64,000 bases of DNA from Alloalcanivorax xiamenensis (GCF_009846745.1 NZ_AQPF01000017.1:1-64000); one strand, 5' to 3'; counted from the first letter of the stretch, positions 8,443 through 17,701 are shown. Numbers and translations: made by a program. The notes: generated by a model from the sequence alone, not told the origin.

Positions 8443-9231
8443 ATGAGAAAAGCGGCGGGTATTTTTCTACTGTCGACAGGGTTGGCAACGGGCGCCCGGG
8501 CGGAATTGGCGCCGGAAGATCTGGTCTATCAGTTGGCGCCGACCACCGCGTTGAGCGCCGGTCTACTTGAAGGTAATACCCGCTTCAGCCGCATGCTGGC
8601 ACTGGGGGACTTTGGCCTGGGCGCTTTGAGCCCGGTGGAAGGCGAGATCATCGTGCTGGGCGGCGAGGTGTATCAGGCTGATCCGGAAGGCCGTATCAGA
8701 GCCGTGTCGGATCAGGAGCAAACCCCGTTTCTGACGGTAAAGCGGTTTACCCGGGATCAGCGCTTCACTTTGTCGCAAGTGCGGGGAATGGCGCACCTGG
8801 CCCGTGCTCTGGATGCCCGGCTGCCATCGGCCAACGGCGTTTACGCGGTGCGGCTGGACGGGCGGTTTGAGACTCTGAGGTTGCGCAGCGTGCCCCGGCA
8901 AAAGCCGCCGTATCGGCCCATCGATCAGGTGGTGGCCGGGCAGAATCTGTATGAGCTTACCGATGTGGAGGGGACGCTGGTGGGATTCCGGTTGCCGGCT
9001 TACCTGGCGGCGGTCAGCGGTGCCGGCTATCACTTCCACTTCATTGACCGGGCGCGTCGCCGGGGCGGTCATCTGCTGGATTTGCGAGGCGAGGCGCTGA
9101 CCGTGTCGGTGGACCAGGGAGCCGGAGTGACGTTGCTGTTGCCGGAAGACGAGGCCTTCGCCGACGCCGACCTGCGTTTGGACCCGCAAAGCACGGCCCG
9201 CTTTCAGCGAGCCGTGCGGGGGGAGAAGTAA
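8443..9231 (+). CDS. budA: Alpha-acetolactate decarboxylase with signal peptide
   Basis: The enzyme decarboxylates 2-acetolactate to acetoin. Family features are clear in the 262-residue product: a TPFLTVKRF segment, YAVRLDGRF, a PPYRP region, and the zinc-ligand triad in YHFHFIDRARRRGGH (His197, His199, His210). The first 20 residues (basic start, hydrophobic core, ending GARA) look like a Sec signal peptide, so the mature enzyme is probably periplasmic or secreted; such exported forms are known in a few bacteria. The start at 8443 has GGAGGAG just upstream, which favours it over an ATG at 8422. No acetolactate synthase is adjacent, so its role in acetoin production here is uncertain. Confidence 0.85.
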   Translation: MRKAAGIFLLSTGLATGARAELAPEDLVYQLAPTTALSAGLLEGNTRFSRMLALGDFGLGALSPVEGEIIVLGGEVYQADPEGRIRAVSDQEQTPFLTVKRFTRDQRFTLSQVRGMAHLARALDARLPSANGVYAVRLDGRFETLRLRSVPRQKPPYRPIDQVVAGQNLYELTDVEGTLVGFRLPAYLAAVSGAGYHFHFIDRARRRGGHLLDLRGEALTVSVDQGAGVTLLLPEDEAFADADLRLDPQSTARFQRAVRGEK

Positions 9232-9239
9232 CGACGCGT

Positions 9240-10415
9240 TTATTGGCCGTACTGGCTGACATCCACTTTTGAGTAAACCTCGTCCCAGTACAGGTCCGCC
9301 AATGCGTCGCTGCTGTCCACGTCCTTGACCAATGTCATCCATTTTTCCAGCAGAGGGCGGAAGGTGGCGATCATCTCCGCGGCATCGTCCACGCCGTATT
9401 TCTTCTGGTAGTTGGTGGCGATGGTTTCCATGTCTTTTTCGATGAACTGTTCGGCGGTGCTGACCAGGGCATCGTCGGCCTCGTGCATGGCGATGCCTTT
9501 TTCTTTCGCCTGTTTGAGTGCGCGCTCGTCATCCACCCGGTAGTTCCAGGTGGTGTGTGCGTTGGAGTCGGCGGCGGCGTGCAGCAGCGCTTTACGTTGT
9601 GTCTCGGTGAGCCCCTGCCAGACTTTCCGGTTGGTGCTCAGGGACAGGCCGCCATAGATACCAAGGGGCGCGCCCAGGGTAATGTCGGTGGTGACCTCCA
9701 TCAGGTTGAAGCTGATCAGCTCCGCGGCCGCTTGCATGGTGCAGTCCACTGCACCCTGGCTCAGGCCCTCGTAGATCTCGTTCACCGACATGGTCACCGG
9801 CGTGGCGCCCAGCGCTTCGGCCGCCCGGGCCCACTGCGCGCCGCCCACGCGGACCCGCTTGTCGCTGAGGTCCTTGAGAGTATCCACGGGCTTGTTGCAG
9901 AGAAAATAGTAGGGAGACGCCGCCGAGCCGCCGCTGAACACATGATCGTGAGCTTCCCATTCCGCGACGCATTCCGGGCAGTGCTCGAAGACGAACTCGC
10001 TGACCGCGCCAGCGTAGGCCAGGTTGGACAGGGATTTCGGGGCGCCCATCAGATCGGTGAGCATGGTCAGTTCGGCCACCAGATTAGTGCGCGGATACTC
10101 GGACGGGAAATAGGGGTAGATCATCGAGCCGATGTCGGTCATGCCTTTTTCCACTCCGCCGGACATCTCCGCGAAGCTGAGCAGCGACATCATATAAACC
10201 TTGGCGGTGAGATCGCCATCGGAGTATTCCTTCAGGGACTTGGCGAAATGTTCCGCCGACAGGCCGCCGATGGAGTTGGGCGCTGATCCGGTGGCGAAAC
10301 GCAGCTGTTCCGCGTTGGCGCCGGAAGTCAACAGCAGGGCGGCGAGCGTGACAAGCAGGGTGGGGAAAGCGGGGCCGCGACGGGAGGTCGCGCCCCATGA
10401 ACGAAATACCGACAT
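9240..10415 (-). CDS. TRAP transporter substrate-binding protein, DctP family
   Basis: A 391-residue periplasmic binding protein with a signal peptide ending near SGANA. DctP-family features include LRFATGSAP at the mature start, the KVYMMS strand, and the Arg-containing RVGGAQWARAAEALGATPV segment that normally contacts the substrate carboxylate. No DctQ or DctM membrane genes are next to it, so it is an orphan or uses permeases elsewhere. It is divergent from an acyl-CoA ligase gene, suggesting uptake of an organic acid that the ligase activates. That link is inference. Confidence 0.88.
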   Translation of the reverse strand: MSVFRSWGATSRRGPAFPTLLVTLAALLLTSGANAEQLRFATGSAPNSIGGLSAEHFAKSLKEYSDGDLTAKVYMMSLLSFAEMSGGVEKGMTDIGSMIYPYFPSEYPRTNLVAELTMLTDLMGAPKSLSNLAYAGAVSEFVFEHCPECVAEWEAHDHVFSGGSAASPYYFLCNKPVDTLKDLSDKRVRVGGAQWARAAEALGATPVTMSVNEIYEGLSQGAVDCTMQAAAELISFNLMEVTTDITLGAPLGIYGGLSLSTNRKVWQGLTETQRKALLHAAADSNAHTTWNYRVDDERALKQAKEKGIAMHEADDALVSTAEQFIEKDMETIATNYQKKYGVDDAAEMIATFRPLLEKWMTLVKDVDSSDALADLYWDEVYSKVDVSQYGQ

Positions 10416-10607
10416 GGGAATGTTCTCCTTCTTATATGACCCGGGATGGGCCTTTCATCCTGTCGGTGGAGAGAGGCAATTAACGTCGTCGGAATGGACG
10501 ATTATCCGGCTCTGGTGACATCCGCGCCGACATCGTTCGATCCGACGATGGTCACGGCGTGGCCAGGGGGTTTAATGGGACAGGCAGGGCAATAACAAGG
10601 ACAAGTC

Positions 10608-12233
10608 ATGATTTTGCATTCCCGGCAGTGGATCGATCACTACCTCGATGAGGGGCGTTGGGGCCAACGCACCTTATTGGAGCAATTCGACCAGAACCGC
10701 GCGGCCAACCCGGATCGTGAGGCGGTGGTGGATCCACCTGACCGGCCGGATCTGGTCGGTACGGCGGCCCGGTCATTGAACTACCGGACGTTTGGCCGGG
10801 CGGTGGACGCCACCGCCGCGGAACTGGCCCGGCGTGGACTTGGAAAGGACGATATCGTGGTGGCCCAGCTTCCCAATGTCTGGGAACTGGCCATGCTCTA
10901 TCTGGCGGTGGCCCGCGCCGGTGGGGTTCTCACCGCACTGCCGTTGCAATGGCGAGCCACCGATGTGGGCTATGTGCGGGAGCTTACCGAAGCCCGCCTG
11001 TACATCGCCGCCGATCACGCCAAGGGCTTTGACTACATCGCCATGGGCAGGACGCTGGGCTTCGAGCAGTGTCTGTCCCTGGCGGAGCTGACCGCCATTG
11101 CCGAAGGGCCGGTGGGGCCGCCGCCGCCGGTGACGGTGGACGCCAATGATATCTTCACCCTGTGCTGGACCTCCGGGACCGAGTCGCGACCCAAGGGCTG
11201 TCCTATGAGCCACAACAGCTGGTTCTCCCATATCGGTCCGCTGATGCGGACCTCCGGGCTGCGGGAAGGAGACCGGCAACTGTGCGTGGCGCCGCTGGTC
11301 AACATGACCGCTCTCGGTGTCAATTACGTGTCCTGGTTGGTCTCCGCCGGTACCTTGGTGCTGCATCATCCTCTGACCATGCCGGTGTTGTTGGAGCAAC
11401 TCTCCGAGCAGGACATTCACTTCACCATTCTGGTGCCGGCGGTATTGAACATGATCGCCAAGCTGCCGGACGTGGACCGGATTGATCTGTCCTCGGTGCG
11501 CGCCATCACCACCGGCTCGGCGCCGCCGTCACTGTGGACGCTGCGGGAGTTCAAACGCCGCTGGGGCATTGAGATCATCAACATCTGGGGGCAGAACGAA
11601 GGCACCTGCCTGATTGCCGGACCGGCGGATGTACCGGAATTGGAGCGGCGGGTGGATCACCTGCCGTTCTGGGGCAGGGCCGGCTGCCACTGGCCGTCCG
11701 GCGTGGATGGGGTAAGCGTCAAGCTGCTCGATGACGACGATCGGGAAGTGACCGGGCCGGGGGAGATCGGTGAATTGTGTTACCGGGCCCCCAGTTTGTT
11801 CGCCGGTTATTTCAAGCGGCCGGATCTGACCGAAAAAGCGTTCACCGACGATGGTTACTTTCGTACCGGTGATCTGTTCATGATTCGGGATCGGTCCCAT
11901 GTCGGTTTCCATGATCGAAAGAAGGACATGGTGATTCGGGGCGGCTTCAATATTTCCAGCGCTGAAGTGGAGAACGCGGTGCAGGCGCACCCGGCGGTAC
12001 TGGACGCGGCGGTGATTCCGCAACCGGATGAAGTGATGGGGGAACGGGTATGTGTCTGCGTGGTGCCGCGGGAGCCGGCGTCGCCGCTCTCCCTGGAAGA
12101 CATCCGCGGTTTCCTTCGTGAGTCCGGGATGAGCCTGTACAAGCTGCCGGAGGCGTTGCGCATCGTCGATGCGATCCCCCGCAATCCGGTGGGCAAGATA
12201 CTGAAACGACAGTTGCGGGATGAGGTGGGGTAG
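10608..12233 (+). CDS. AMP-dependent acyl/aryl-CoA ligase
   Basis: A 541-residue member of the ANL superfamily that adenylates a carboxylic acid and transfers it to CoA. The P-loop TSGTESRPKG (about 188-197), the IINIWGQNEG core motif, the YFRTGDL hinge-region motif and the C-terminal NPVGKILKR lysine are present. It looks nearest to the CaiC/DhbE-like branch, but the substrate cannot be read from sequence. AAGGA precedes the ATG. It faces the orphan TRAP binding protein across a 192-base divergent region, and a strong bidirectional hairpin follows the stop. Confidence 0.88.
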   Translation: MILHSRQWIDHYLDEGRWGQRTLLEQFDQNRAANPDREAVVDPPDRPDLVGTAARSLNYRTFGRAVDATAAELARRGLGKDDIVVAQLPNVWELAMLYLAVARAGGVLTALPLQWRATDVGYVRELTEARLYIAADHAKGFDYIAMGRTLGFEQCLSLAELTAIAEGPVGPPPPVTVDANDIFTLCWTSGTESRPKGCPMSHNSWFSHIGPLMRTSGLREGDRQLCVAPLVNMTALGVNYVSWLVSAGTLVLHHPLTMPVLLEQLSEQDIHFTILVPAVLNMIAKLPDVDRIDLSSVRAITTGSAPPSLWTLREFKRRWGIEIINIWGQNEGTCLIAGPADVPELERRVDHLPFWGRAGCHWPSGVDGVSVKLLDDDDREVTGPGEIGELCYRAPSLFAGYFKRPDLTEKAFTDDGYFRTGDLFMIRDRSHVGFHDRKKDMVIRGGFNISSAEVENAVQAHPAVLDAAVIPQPDEVMGERVCVCVVPREPASPLSLEDIRGFLRESGMSLYKLPEALRIVDAIPRNPVGKILKRQLRDEVG

Positions 12234-12247
12234 GGACGGCGGTTGTT

Positions 12248-12284
12248 TTCACCCTCTCCCTTGAGGGGTTAGGGAGAGGGTGAA
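12248..12284. terminator. Bidirectional hairpin terminator between convergent genes
   Basis: A perfect 13-bp stem (TTCACCCTCTCCC with its complement) and an 11-base loop, between the convergent acyl-CoA ligase and atuH genes. T/A-rich bases flank both sides, so it can terminate both transcripts. Confidence 0.85.
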
Positions 12285-12303
12285 AGAATAACGACAAACA
12301 GAC

Positions 12304-14133
12304 TCAGAAACGATATTCGCCGCCGTCGATGCCTTTCTGCGTGTCTTCGTTGAGGCGCTGGTAGCAGCTCTCGCCGGGCAGCAGCACGTAGACCGGATCG
12401 CTGTGCTTGCCGAGATCGTACTTTTCGTCCTTCAGCTTGTTTTTCTGGTGTTTGAAGGTGCCAGTGGTTTCTACTTCGTGATCGGTGATGCGCAGAAACA
12501 CCGGAATGGCGTAGGGCGGCAGCTCGCGTTTGAGGTAGTCGCACAGAGCCTGGAAGTCCACGTCATCATGGGGGCGGTCCAGACGCAGCTCGGCCATGCC
12601 GGCGCGGCCGTTGGTGTCGGGGATTTCCACGCCGTACACCACGGACTCGACGATGGACTCAAAGCCGTCCAGTATCTGCTCCACTTCAGTGGTGGAGACG
12701 TTTTCCCCTTTCCAGCGGAAGGTGTCGCCGAGGCGGTCCACGAACTGGGCGTGTCGGAAGCCGATATCGCGCATCATATCGCCGGTGTTGAACCAGGCGT
12801 CGCCTTTCTTGAACACGTCGCGGAAAATCGCCTTTTCGGTTTTTTCCTTGTCGGTGTAGCCGTCGAACGGGGTCTTGTCGGTGATCTCGCCGAGCATCAG
12901 GCCGGATTCGCCCTTGCCCACCTTGATCATGAAGCCCTTGGCGTCGCGCATGGGCTGGTCCGCTTCCTTGTCGTACTTGACGATGGCGTAGCTGACCGGG
13001 GAGAAGCCCACGGTGTTGTCGAAATTGAATACGTTGGTGAAGGCCACGTTGCCCTCGGAGGAAGCGTAGAACTCCTCCACGCGCTCGATACCGAAACGTG
13101 CCTTGAAGTCTTTCCAGATACCCGGACGCAGACCGTTGCCGACAATGGTATGCACGCGGTTGTTGCTGTCGTCGGCTTTGCGCGGCTGTTCGTGCAGGTA
13201 ACGACACAACTCGCCGACATAGCCGAACGCGGTGCAGTTATGCTGACGGATATCGTCCCAGAAGCGGCTGGCGGAGAACCGGCGTGCCAGCACCAGGCCA
13301 CCACGGGCGGCGATCACCGAGGCCCAGCAAATGACCATGCCGGTGGCATGGTAGAACGGCAGGGTACAGTAGAGGCGGTCGTCCTTGTCCAGGCGCACGG
13401 CGGAATAGCCGAAAGCCCCGAACGCCTTTTGCCAGCGGCCGTGGTTGAAAACCACCGCCTTCGGCAGACCGGTGGTGCCGGAGGTATAGATGTAGAACAG
13501 CGGATCCTTGAGGCGGCTTTGATTGGTGCCGGCCGGGTTCTCGCTGGAGCAGTTCTGGATCTCGGTGGCCAGGTTCTTGTAGCCCTCCGGCGCTTCGCCC
13601 GGGTTCTGCAGGGTGTCGGCATCGGCCAGGTAAAAGAAGTTGGTTTTCAGATCCAGCTCGTCGCGGATTTCCTCGACGGCGTCGATCAGTTCGCCGCCGA
13701 TGATGGCGGCCTTGGGTTCCACCAGATTAATACTGTGGGTGAGGACCTTGCCACGCTGGGAGGTGTTCACCAGGGCGGCGCAGATGCCCAGTTTGGCGCA
13801 GGCCAGCACCGTGGCCACCAGTTCCGGACGGTTCTCGATATCCACCACCACGGTGTCGCCTTTCTTCAGGCCAATGGAGGCGAAGTAATCAGCGATACGG
13901 TTGGCCCAGGCGTTGAATTGCCGGTAGGTGAGTTCGGTGTCCTGATGGATAACGGCAATGCCGTTGGGGTTGGCGGCGGTGGCGGCCTCGAATTCGACAC
14001 CCAGCCCCAGCGGCTTGGTGGTGTCGGTGATCTTGCTCATTTTTGAGCCCTTCAACAGCCCGGGCAGGTTGGCAAGGATCTCGGGAACCTTCGACAGAAT
14101 CTTCGGCAACGTAATGACGTCGGCGCTGCTCAT
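12304..14133 (-). CDS. atuH: Very-long-chain acyl-CoA synthetase, AtuH-like (FATP family)
   Basis: A 609-residue fatty-acyl-CoA synthetase of the FATP/VLACS type: the P-loop YTSGTTGLPKAVVF (about 220), YASSEGN, WFNTGDMMRD and the basic GTFKHQKNKL end are present. In Pseudomonas aeruginosa a very-long-chain acyl-CoA synthetase (AtuH) ends the atu cluster; here the gene follows atuF on the same strand, so it probably activates citronellate or geranylate, or their degradation intermediates. I choose the ATG at 14133 because GGAGAT lies just upstream; longer open reading frame sequence upstream is low-complexity. A 367-base gap to atuF suggests its own promoter. Confidence 0.78.
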   Translation of the reverse strand: MSSADVITLPKILSKVPEILANLPGLLKGSKMSKITDTTKPLGLGVEFEAATAANPNGIAVIHQDTELTYRQFNAWANRIADYFASIGLKKGDTVVVDIENRPELVATVLACAKLGICAALVNTSQRGKVLTHSINLVEPKAAIIGGELIDAVEEIRDELDLKTNFFYLADADTLQNPGEAPEGYKNLATEIQNCSSENPAGTNQSRLKDPLFYIYTSGTTGLPKAVVFNHGRWQKAFGAFGYSAVRLDKDDRLYCTLPFYHATGMVICWASVIAARGGLVLARRFSASRFWDDIRQHNCTAFGYVGELCRYLHEQPRKADDSNNRVHTIVGNGLRPGIWKDFKARFGIERVEEFYASSEGNVAFTNVFNFDNTVGFSPVSYAIVKYDKEADQPMRDAKGFMIKVGKGESGLMLGEITDKTPFDGYTDKEKTEKAIFRDVFKKGDAWFNTGDMMRDIGFRHAQFVDRLGDTFRWKGENVSTTEVEQILDGFESIVESVVYGVEIPDTNGRAGMAELRLDRPHDDVDFQALCDYLKRELPPYAIPVFLRITDHEVETTGTFKHQKNKLKDEKYDLGKHSDPVYVLLPGESCYQRLNEDTQKGIDGGEYRF

Positions 14134-14500
14134 GGCATCTCCACTCTCTGATTCTCTAATGTTCTTGGAATACCCGGGTCGCGCCGGGAGTCCACTACCA
14201 GCAAAGGGCTGAAAAGGGCTTCTCCGAGGGCGCGCGGCCGCCTTCTCCGGCGATGGAGGAGGGGGCTCGTGATAACTCGGAGATGACCAAATATTCGCGG
14301 CGAACAATCGTAAGTTGACCGCTAATGGGGGCTACCATAACCGGCGCTCCGGAGGCGGGCAAGCAGTGATCGAACGGACCCGCCGGTCACCGCGTTGATT
14401 GGTTAAAACTTCACCAAACATGGCAAGGAAACCCCACGCCAGTCGCCATTCAAACACAGCCCGCGGATCAGAGCATTTGCCCGACCGCCGGGCAACCGCG
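14134..14500. other. Intergenic gap between atuF and atuH
   Basis: In P. aeruginosa the SDR gene atuG lies between atuF and atuH. Here I see no reading frame with SDR motifs, no repeat of the window's families and no clear terminator. The gap probably holds an atuH promoter. Confidence 0.4.
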
Positions 14501-16453
14501 TCAGGCCGGGCCGGTGTCCGCTTCCAGGAGCACCAGCAACTGCTGGCGCCGCACCTGATCGCCCATCGCCACCGCTACCTCGGTCACGGTGCCGTCGCAG
14601 TCGGCCTTGAGCACGTGCTCCATCTTCATCGCCTCCATCACCGCCAGCACCTGGCCGCGCTGTACCCGGTCGCCAACGCTGGCGGACAGGCTCACCACGG
14701 CGCCGTCCATGGGCGCGCTCAGCCGGCCGGAGCCGGGGCCGTCCAGGCTGGCGGCGGGCAGGTGGGTCAGATCCTGGAAGGACGCTTTGTCGGCGCCCTG
14801 TTGCAGCCACAGTTGGTCGCCGTGTTGGCACCATTGGAAGCGGCGGCGGATGCCATCCACTTCGGCGATCACGGAGTGGTCATTCACCTCCCGCGGAATC
14901 ACCGTCATTTCACCGTCGACCCGGTCCCCGCGAAGCGTGAGGGTCCGGCTGTGCTCGCCACATCCCAATGTCAGCGGCTGTGCGCCAAGGATACTGGATT
15001 GCCAGCCACGGCCGGGCCCGGCCGGGCGCCGGTCCTGTTGCCGGGCGAGCAGTAGTGCCGCCACCGACCACAAGGCATCGCCGGGCGTTGTCGGCGTGAG
15101 ACTGGGGTCGTCGGCGAAATCGGCGCCAATAAAGGCGGTGGTGGCGTCACCGGCGGCGAACACCGGGTGGCGTAAAATGGCGGCCAGGAACGCGCGGTTA
15201 TCGTTGACGCCGGCCAGCACCGTGTCTTCCACCGCCCGCAGCAAGCGGCGCCGGGCTTCGTCACGGGTGGCGCCGTGGGCGATGATCTTGGCCAGCATCG
15301 GGTCGTAGTGGCTGCCCACCTGATCCCCTTCACGCAGGCCGTGATCCACCCGCACGCCTTCGCCACCGGCGGGACGCCAGCGTCGTACCGGGCCGGTCTG
15401 GGGCAGGTAGCCCTGGGCCGGGTCCTCGGCGTAAAGGCGAACTTCCATGGCGTGGCCGTTCAGAACAACCTGATCCTGGGTCAGCGGCAGGCTTTCCCCG
15501 GCGGCCACTTTCAATTGCCAGGCCACCAGGTCCTGGCCGGTGACCAGTTCGGTAACCGGGTGTTCCACCTGCAGACGGGTGTTCATCTCCAGAAAGTAGA
15601 ACTCACCGTCGGTGCCGAGCAGGAATTCCACTGTGCCCGCGCCCACATAGCCGCAGGCGCGGGCGGCGTTGACGGCCGCGTCGCCCATGCGTTGCCGCAG
15701 GGCGTCATCCAGGGCCGGGGAAGGGGCTTCCTCCACCACTTTCTGATGACGGCGCTGTACCGAGCAGTCCCGTTCCCCCAGATGAATGACGTTGCCATGG
15801 CGGTCGCCGAACACCTGAATTTCCACGTGTCGCGGCGTGCTCACCGCCCGCTCCAGAATCAGCTCGTCGTTGCCGAAGCTGTTGCGGGCTTCCTGGCGGG
15901 CGCTGTTCAACTGCGCCGGAATCTCCGCTTCGTCGGTGACCACGCGCATGCCACGGCCGCCACCGCCGGCGCTGGCCTTGATCATCAGCGGCAGACCGAT
16001 CCGCCGCGCTTCCCGCAGCAGCGTCTCGTCGCTCTGGTCCTCGCCCTGGTAACCGGGTACACAAGGCACACCGGCTTCTTCCATGGCGATTTTCGACAGC
16101 CGTTTCGAGCCCATCAGCCGGATCGCGGCCACCGGCGGGCCGATGAAGGTGATACCGGCGTCCTCGCAGGCCTGGGCGAAGTCGCCGTTCTCGGAAAGGA
16201 AGCCGTAACCCGGGTGTACCGCATCGGCGCCGCTGCGGCGGCAGGCATGGAGCAGAGCGTCGATGTTGAGGTAGGAGGCGGTGGCATTGGCCGGCCCGAT
16301 ACAAAGCGCTTCATCCGCCAGCCGTACATGGAGGGCATCGCGATCCGCCTCGGAATACACCGCCACCGTGCGATACCCCAGAGCCTGGGCACTGGCGATG
16401 ACGCGGCAGGCGATTTCGCCACGGTTGGCGATCAGAATTTTGTCGAAGCTCAT
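14501..16453 (-). CDS. atuF: Geranyl-CoA carboxylase biotin-containing alpha subunit (AtuF)
   Basis: A 650-residue acyl-CoA carboxylase alpha chain. The biotin carboxylase part starts ILIANRGEIACRVI and includes the ATP-grasp loop KASAGGGGRGMR (about 160-170) and EMNTRLQVEHPVTE (about 290-300). A C-terminal biotinyl domain carries EAMKMEH with Lys610 as the biotinylation site. With AtuC it carboxylates the gamma-methyl of cis-geranyl-CoA. The domain set alone cannot tell it from methylcrotonyl-CoA carboxylase (LiuD); the atuA-E context decides. It is separated from atuE by a roughly 150-bp repeat element. Confidence 0.85.
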   Translation of the reverse strand: MSFDKILIANRGEIACRVIASAQALGYRTVAVYSEADRDALHVRLADEALCIGPANATASYLNIDALLHACRRSGADAVHPGYGFLSENGDFAQACEDAGITFIGPPVAAIRLMGSKRLSKIAMEEAGVPCVPGYQGEDQSDETLLREARRIGLPLMIKASAGGGGRGMRVVTDEAEIPAQLNSARQEARNSFGNDELILERAVSTPRHVEIQVFGDRHGNVIHLGERDCSVQRRHQKVVEEAPSPALDDALRQRMGDAAVNAARACGYVGAGTVEFLLGTDGEFYFLEMNTRLQVEHPVTELVTGQDLVAWQLKVAAGESLPLTQDQVVLNGHAMEVRLYAEDPAQGYLPQTGPVRRWRPAGGEGVRVDHGLREGDQVGSHYDPMLAKIIAHGATRDEARRRLLRAVEDTVLAGVNDNRAFLAAILRHPVFAAGDATTAFIGADFADDPSLTPTTPGDALWSVAALLLARQQDRRPAGPGRGWQSSILGAQPLTLGCGEHSRTLTLRGDRVDGEMTVIPREVNDHSVIAEVDGIRRRFQWCQHGDQLWLQQGADKASFQDLTHLPAASLDGPGSGRLSAPMDGAVVSLSASVGDRVQRGQVLAVMEAMKMEHVLKADCDGTVTEVAVAMGDQVRRQQLLVLLEADTGPA

Positions 16454-16528
16454 GGCGTTGGTTTCCTTTGCTTTATGTCATCGCGGTTCTTTCTGGTATG
16501 GAGAGGAGCGCTGGTGTCTGGTAATTCG

Positions 16529-16675
16529 CTTGCACGCAACACGCAACACATAAAAAGACATACTGGGGCAAAGACTTGTGGTTGCCCGGCGCTGCCGAGC
16601 AGTGTGTCGTTTCCAGGCCCGTATTCGCTGCAAGTATGGCGTGAAAGCGTGTTGCGTGTAGGCGTGCAAGCGAAT
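16529..16675. repeat. Intergenic element flanking atuE, copy A
   Basis: About 147 bases between atuF and atuE. It contains short ACGCAACACGCAACAC repeats at one end, a core with ACTTGTGGTTGCCCGG and TTTCCAGGCCCGTATTCGC, and GCGTGTTGCGTGT at the other end. A highly similar copy in the opposite orientation lies at 17537-17693 on the other side of atuE. No open reading frame or transposase is present. Confidence 0.85.
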
Positions 16676-16704
16676 TGCAGGCCCTGTGAACCGCTCGTCC
16701 GGCA

Positions 16705-17508
16705 TCACGTCCAATCCGGTGCCCGTTTCTGCACGAACGCCAGTGTGCCTTCCTGGCCTTCCTCGCTGGTGACGGCGTCGGCGAAGTCCCTGGCGGCCTG
16801 ATCGAGCACCGCGTCGAGGGGCCGCTCCTGCACGCTCAGCACCAATTGCTTGGTCACCCGGTTGGCGTGGGGGGCGCAGCGAAGGATTTGTTCCAGGGTA
16901 TGCCGCAACCGCTGCTCCAACTCCTCGGTGGAATCGGCGACTTCATGCACCACGCCCAGGGCCCGGGCGCCGTGGCCATCAAAGCGTTCGCCGGTGAGTG
17001 CCAGCCGGCGGGCCTGGGTCAGGCCGATGCGGCGTACCACGAACGGGGCGATCTGCGCCGGGATCACGCCGAGGCCGGTTTCCGGCAATCCGAAGCGGGC
17101 ATCACCGGCGGCCAGCGCCACGTCGGAAACGCAGGCCAGACCAAAACCGCCGCCGAGCACGGCGCCTTCCAGCACGCACACCAGGGCCGCTGGCAGCCTT
17201 TCGGCGCGGCTGACCATGGCGCCGAAACGCCGGTTCAGGGTGAAGAACGCCTGATCGTCGCCGGCCGCCGCCTGCTGACGGGCGCCGGCCATGTCCTTGA
17301 TATCGCCGCCGGCGCAGAAATGGCCGCCGGCGCCACGCAACACCACGGCGCGAACCTCCGGATTGGCTTCCACCCAGTCGAACGCCGCCATCAGCTCATC
17401 GACCATGGTCAGGCTCATGGCGTTGCGGCTTTGCGGCCGGTTCAGGGTGACGAACAGGACAGAGCCGTCAGGGTTCAGGGTGATCGTTTCGGTTTCAGGT
17501 AGCGTCAT
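16705..17508 (-). CDS. atuE: Isohexenylglutaconyl-CoA hydratase, crotonase family (AtuE)
   Basis: A 267-residue enoyl-CoA hydratase. Oxyanion-hole segments GGHFCAGGDIKDM and EGAVLGGGFGLA are present, and the catalytic-region helix has LPETGLGVIP. In the atu pathway AtuE hydrates isohexenylglutaconyl-CoA before cleavage to acetate and a CoA ester. Methylglutaconyl-CoA hydratase (LiuC) is the nearest alternative by sequence, but the position between atuD and atuF matches atuE. I choose the ATG at 17508 (MTLPETE); no good Shine-Dalgarno is seen. The gene is bracketed by inverted repeat copies. Confidence 0.85.
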   Translation of the reverse strand: MTLPETETITLNPDGSVLFVTLNRPQSRNAMSLTMVDELMAAFDWVEANPEVRAVVLRGAGGHFCAGGDIKDMAGARQQAAAGDDQAFFTLNRRFGAMVSRAERLPAALVCVLEGAVLGGGFGLACVSDVALAAGDARFGLPETGLGVIPAQIAPFVVRRIGLTQARRLALTGERFDGHGARALGVVHEVADSTEELEQRLRHTLEQILRCAPHANRVTKQLVLSVQERPLDAVLDQAARDFADAVTSEEGQEGTLAFVQKRAPDWT

Positions 17509-17536
17509 AGTTGGTCTCGTTCGTGGGTTATTCTCT

Positions 17537-17693
17537 TGCACGCATCACGCTTGCACGCTGGCACGCCATACTTGCAGCGAATACGGGCCTGGAAACGGCA
17601 CATCGCTTGGCAACGCCGGGCAACCACAAGTCTTTGCCCGAGTATGTCTTTTTGCGTGTTGCGTGTTGCGTGTAAGCGTGCTGCGTGCAAGCG
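17537..17693. repeat. Intergenic element flanking atuE, copy B (inverted)
   Basis: Inverse-complement copy of the element at 16529-16675. By eye the core is near-identical; the ends differ in the number of short GCGTGTT-type words. Because the copies face each other across atuE, recombination between them would invert the gene. Confidence 0.85.
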
Positions 17694-17701
17694 TGTCCCA
17701 A

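Noticed and set aside
12403..14046. Long antisense open frame (547 codons) opposite atuH
   Set aside because: It mirrors a strongly supported acyl-CoA synthetase gene; long antisense frames are expected in GC-rich coding DNA.
15275..16801. Antisense open frame opposite atuF
   Set aside because: Shadow of the carboxylase alpha subunit; its sequence has no domain pattern.
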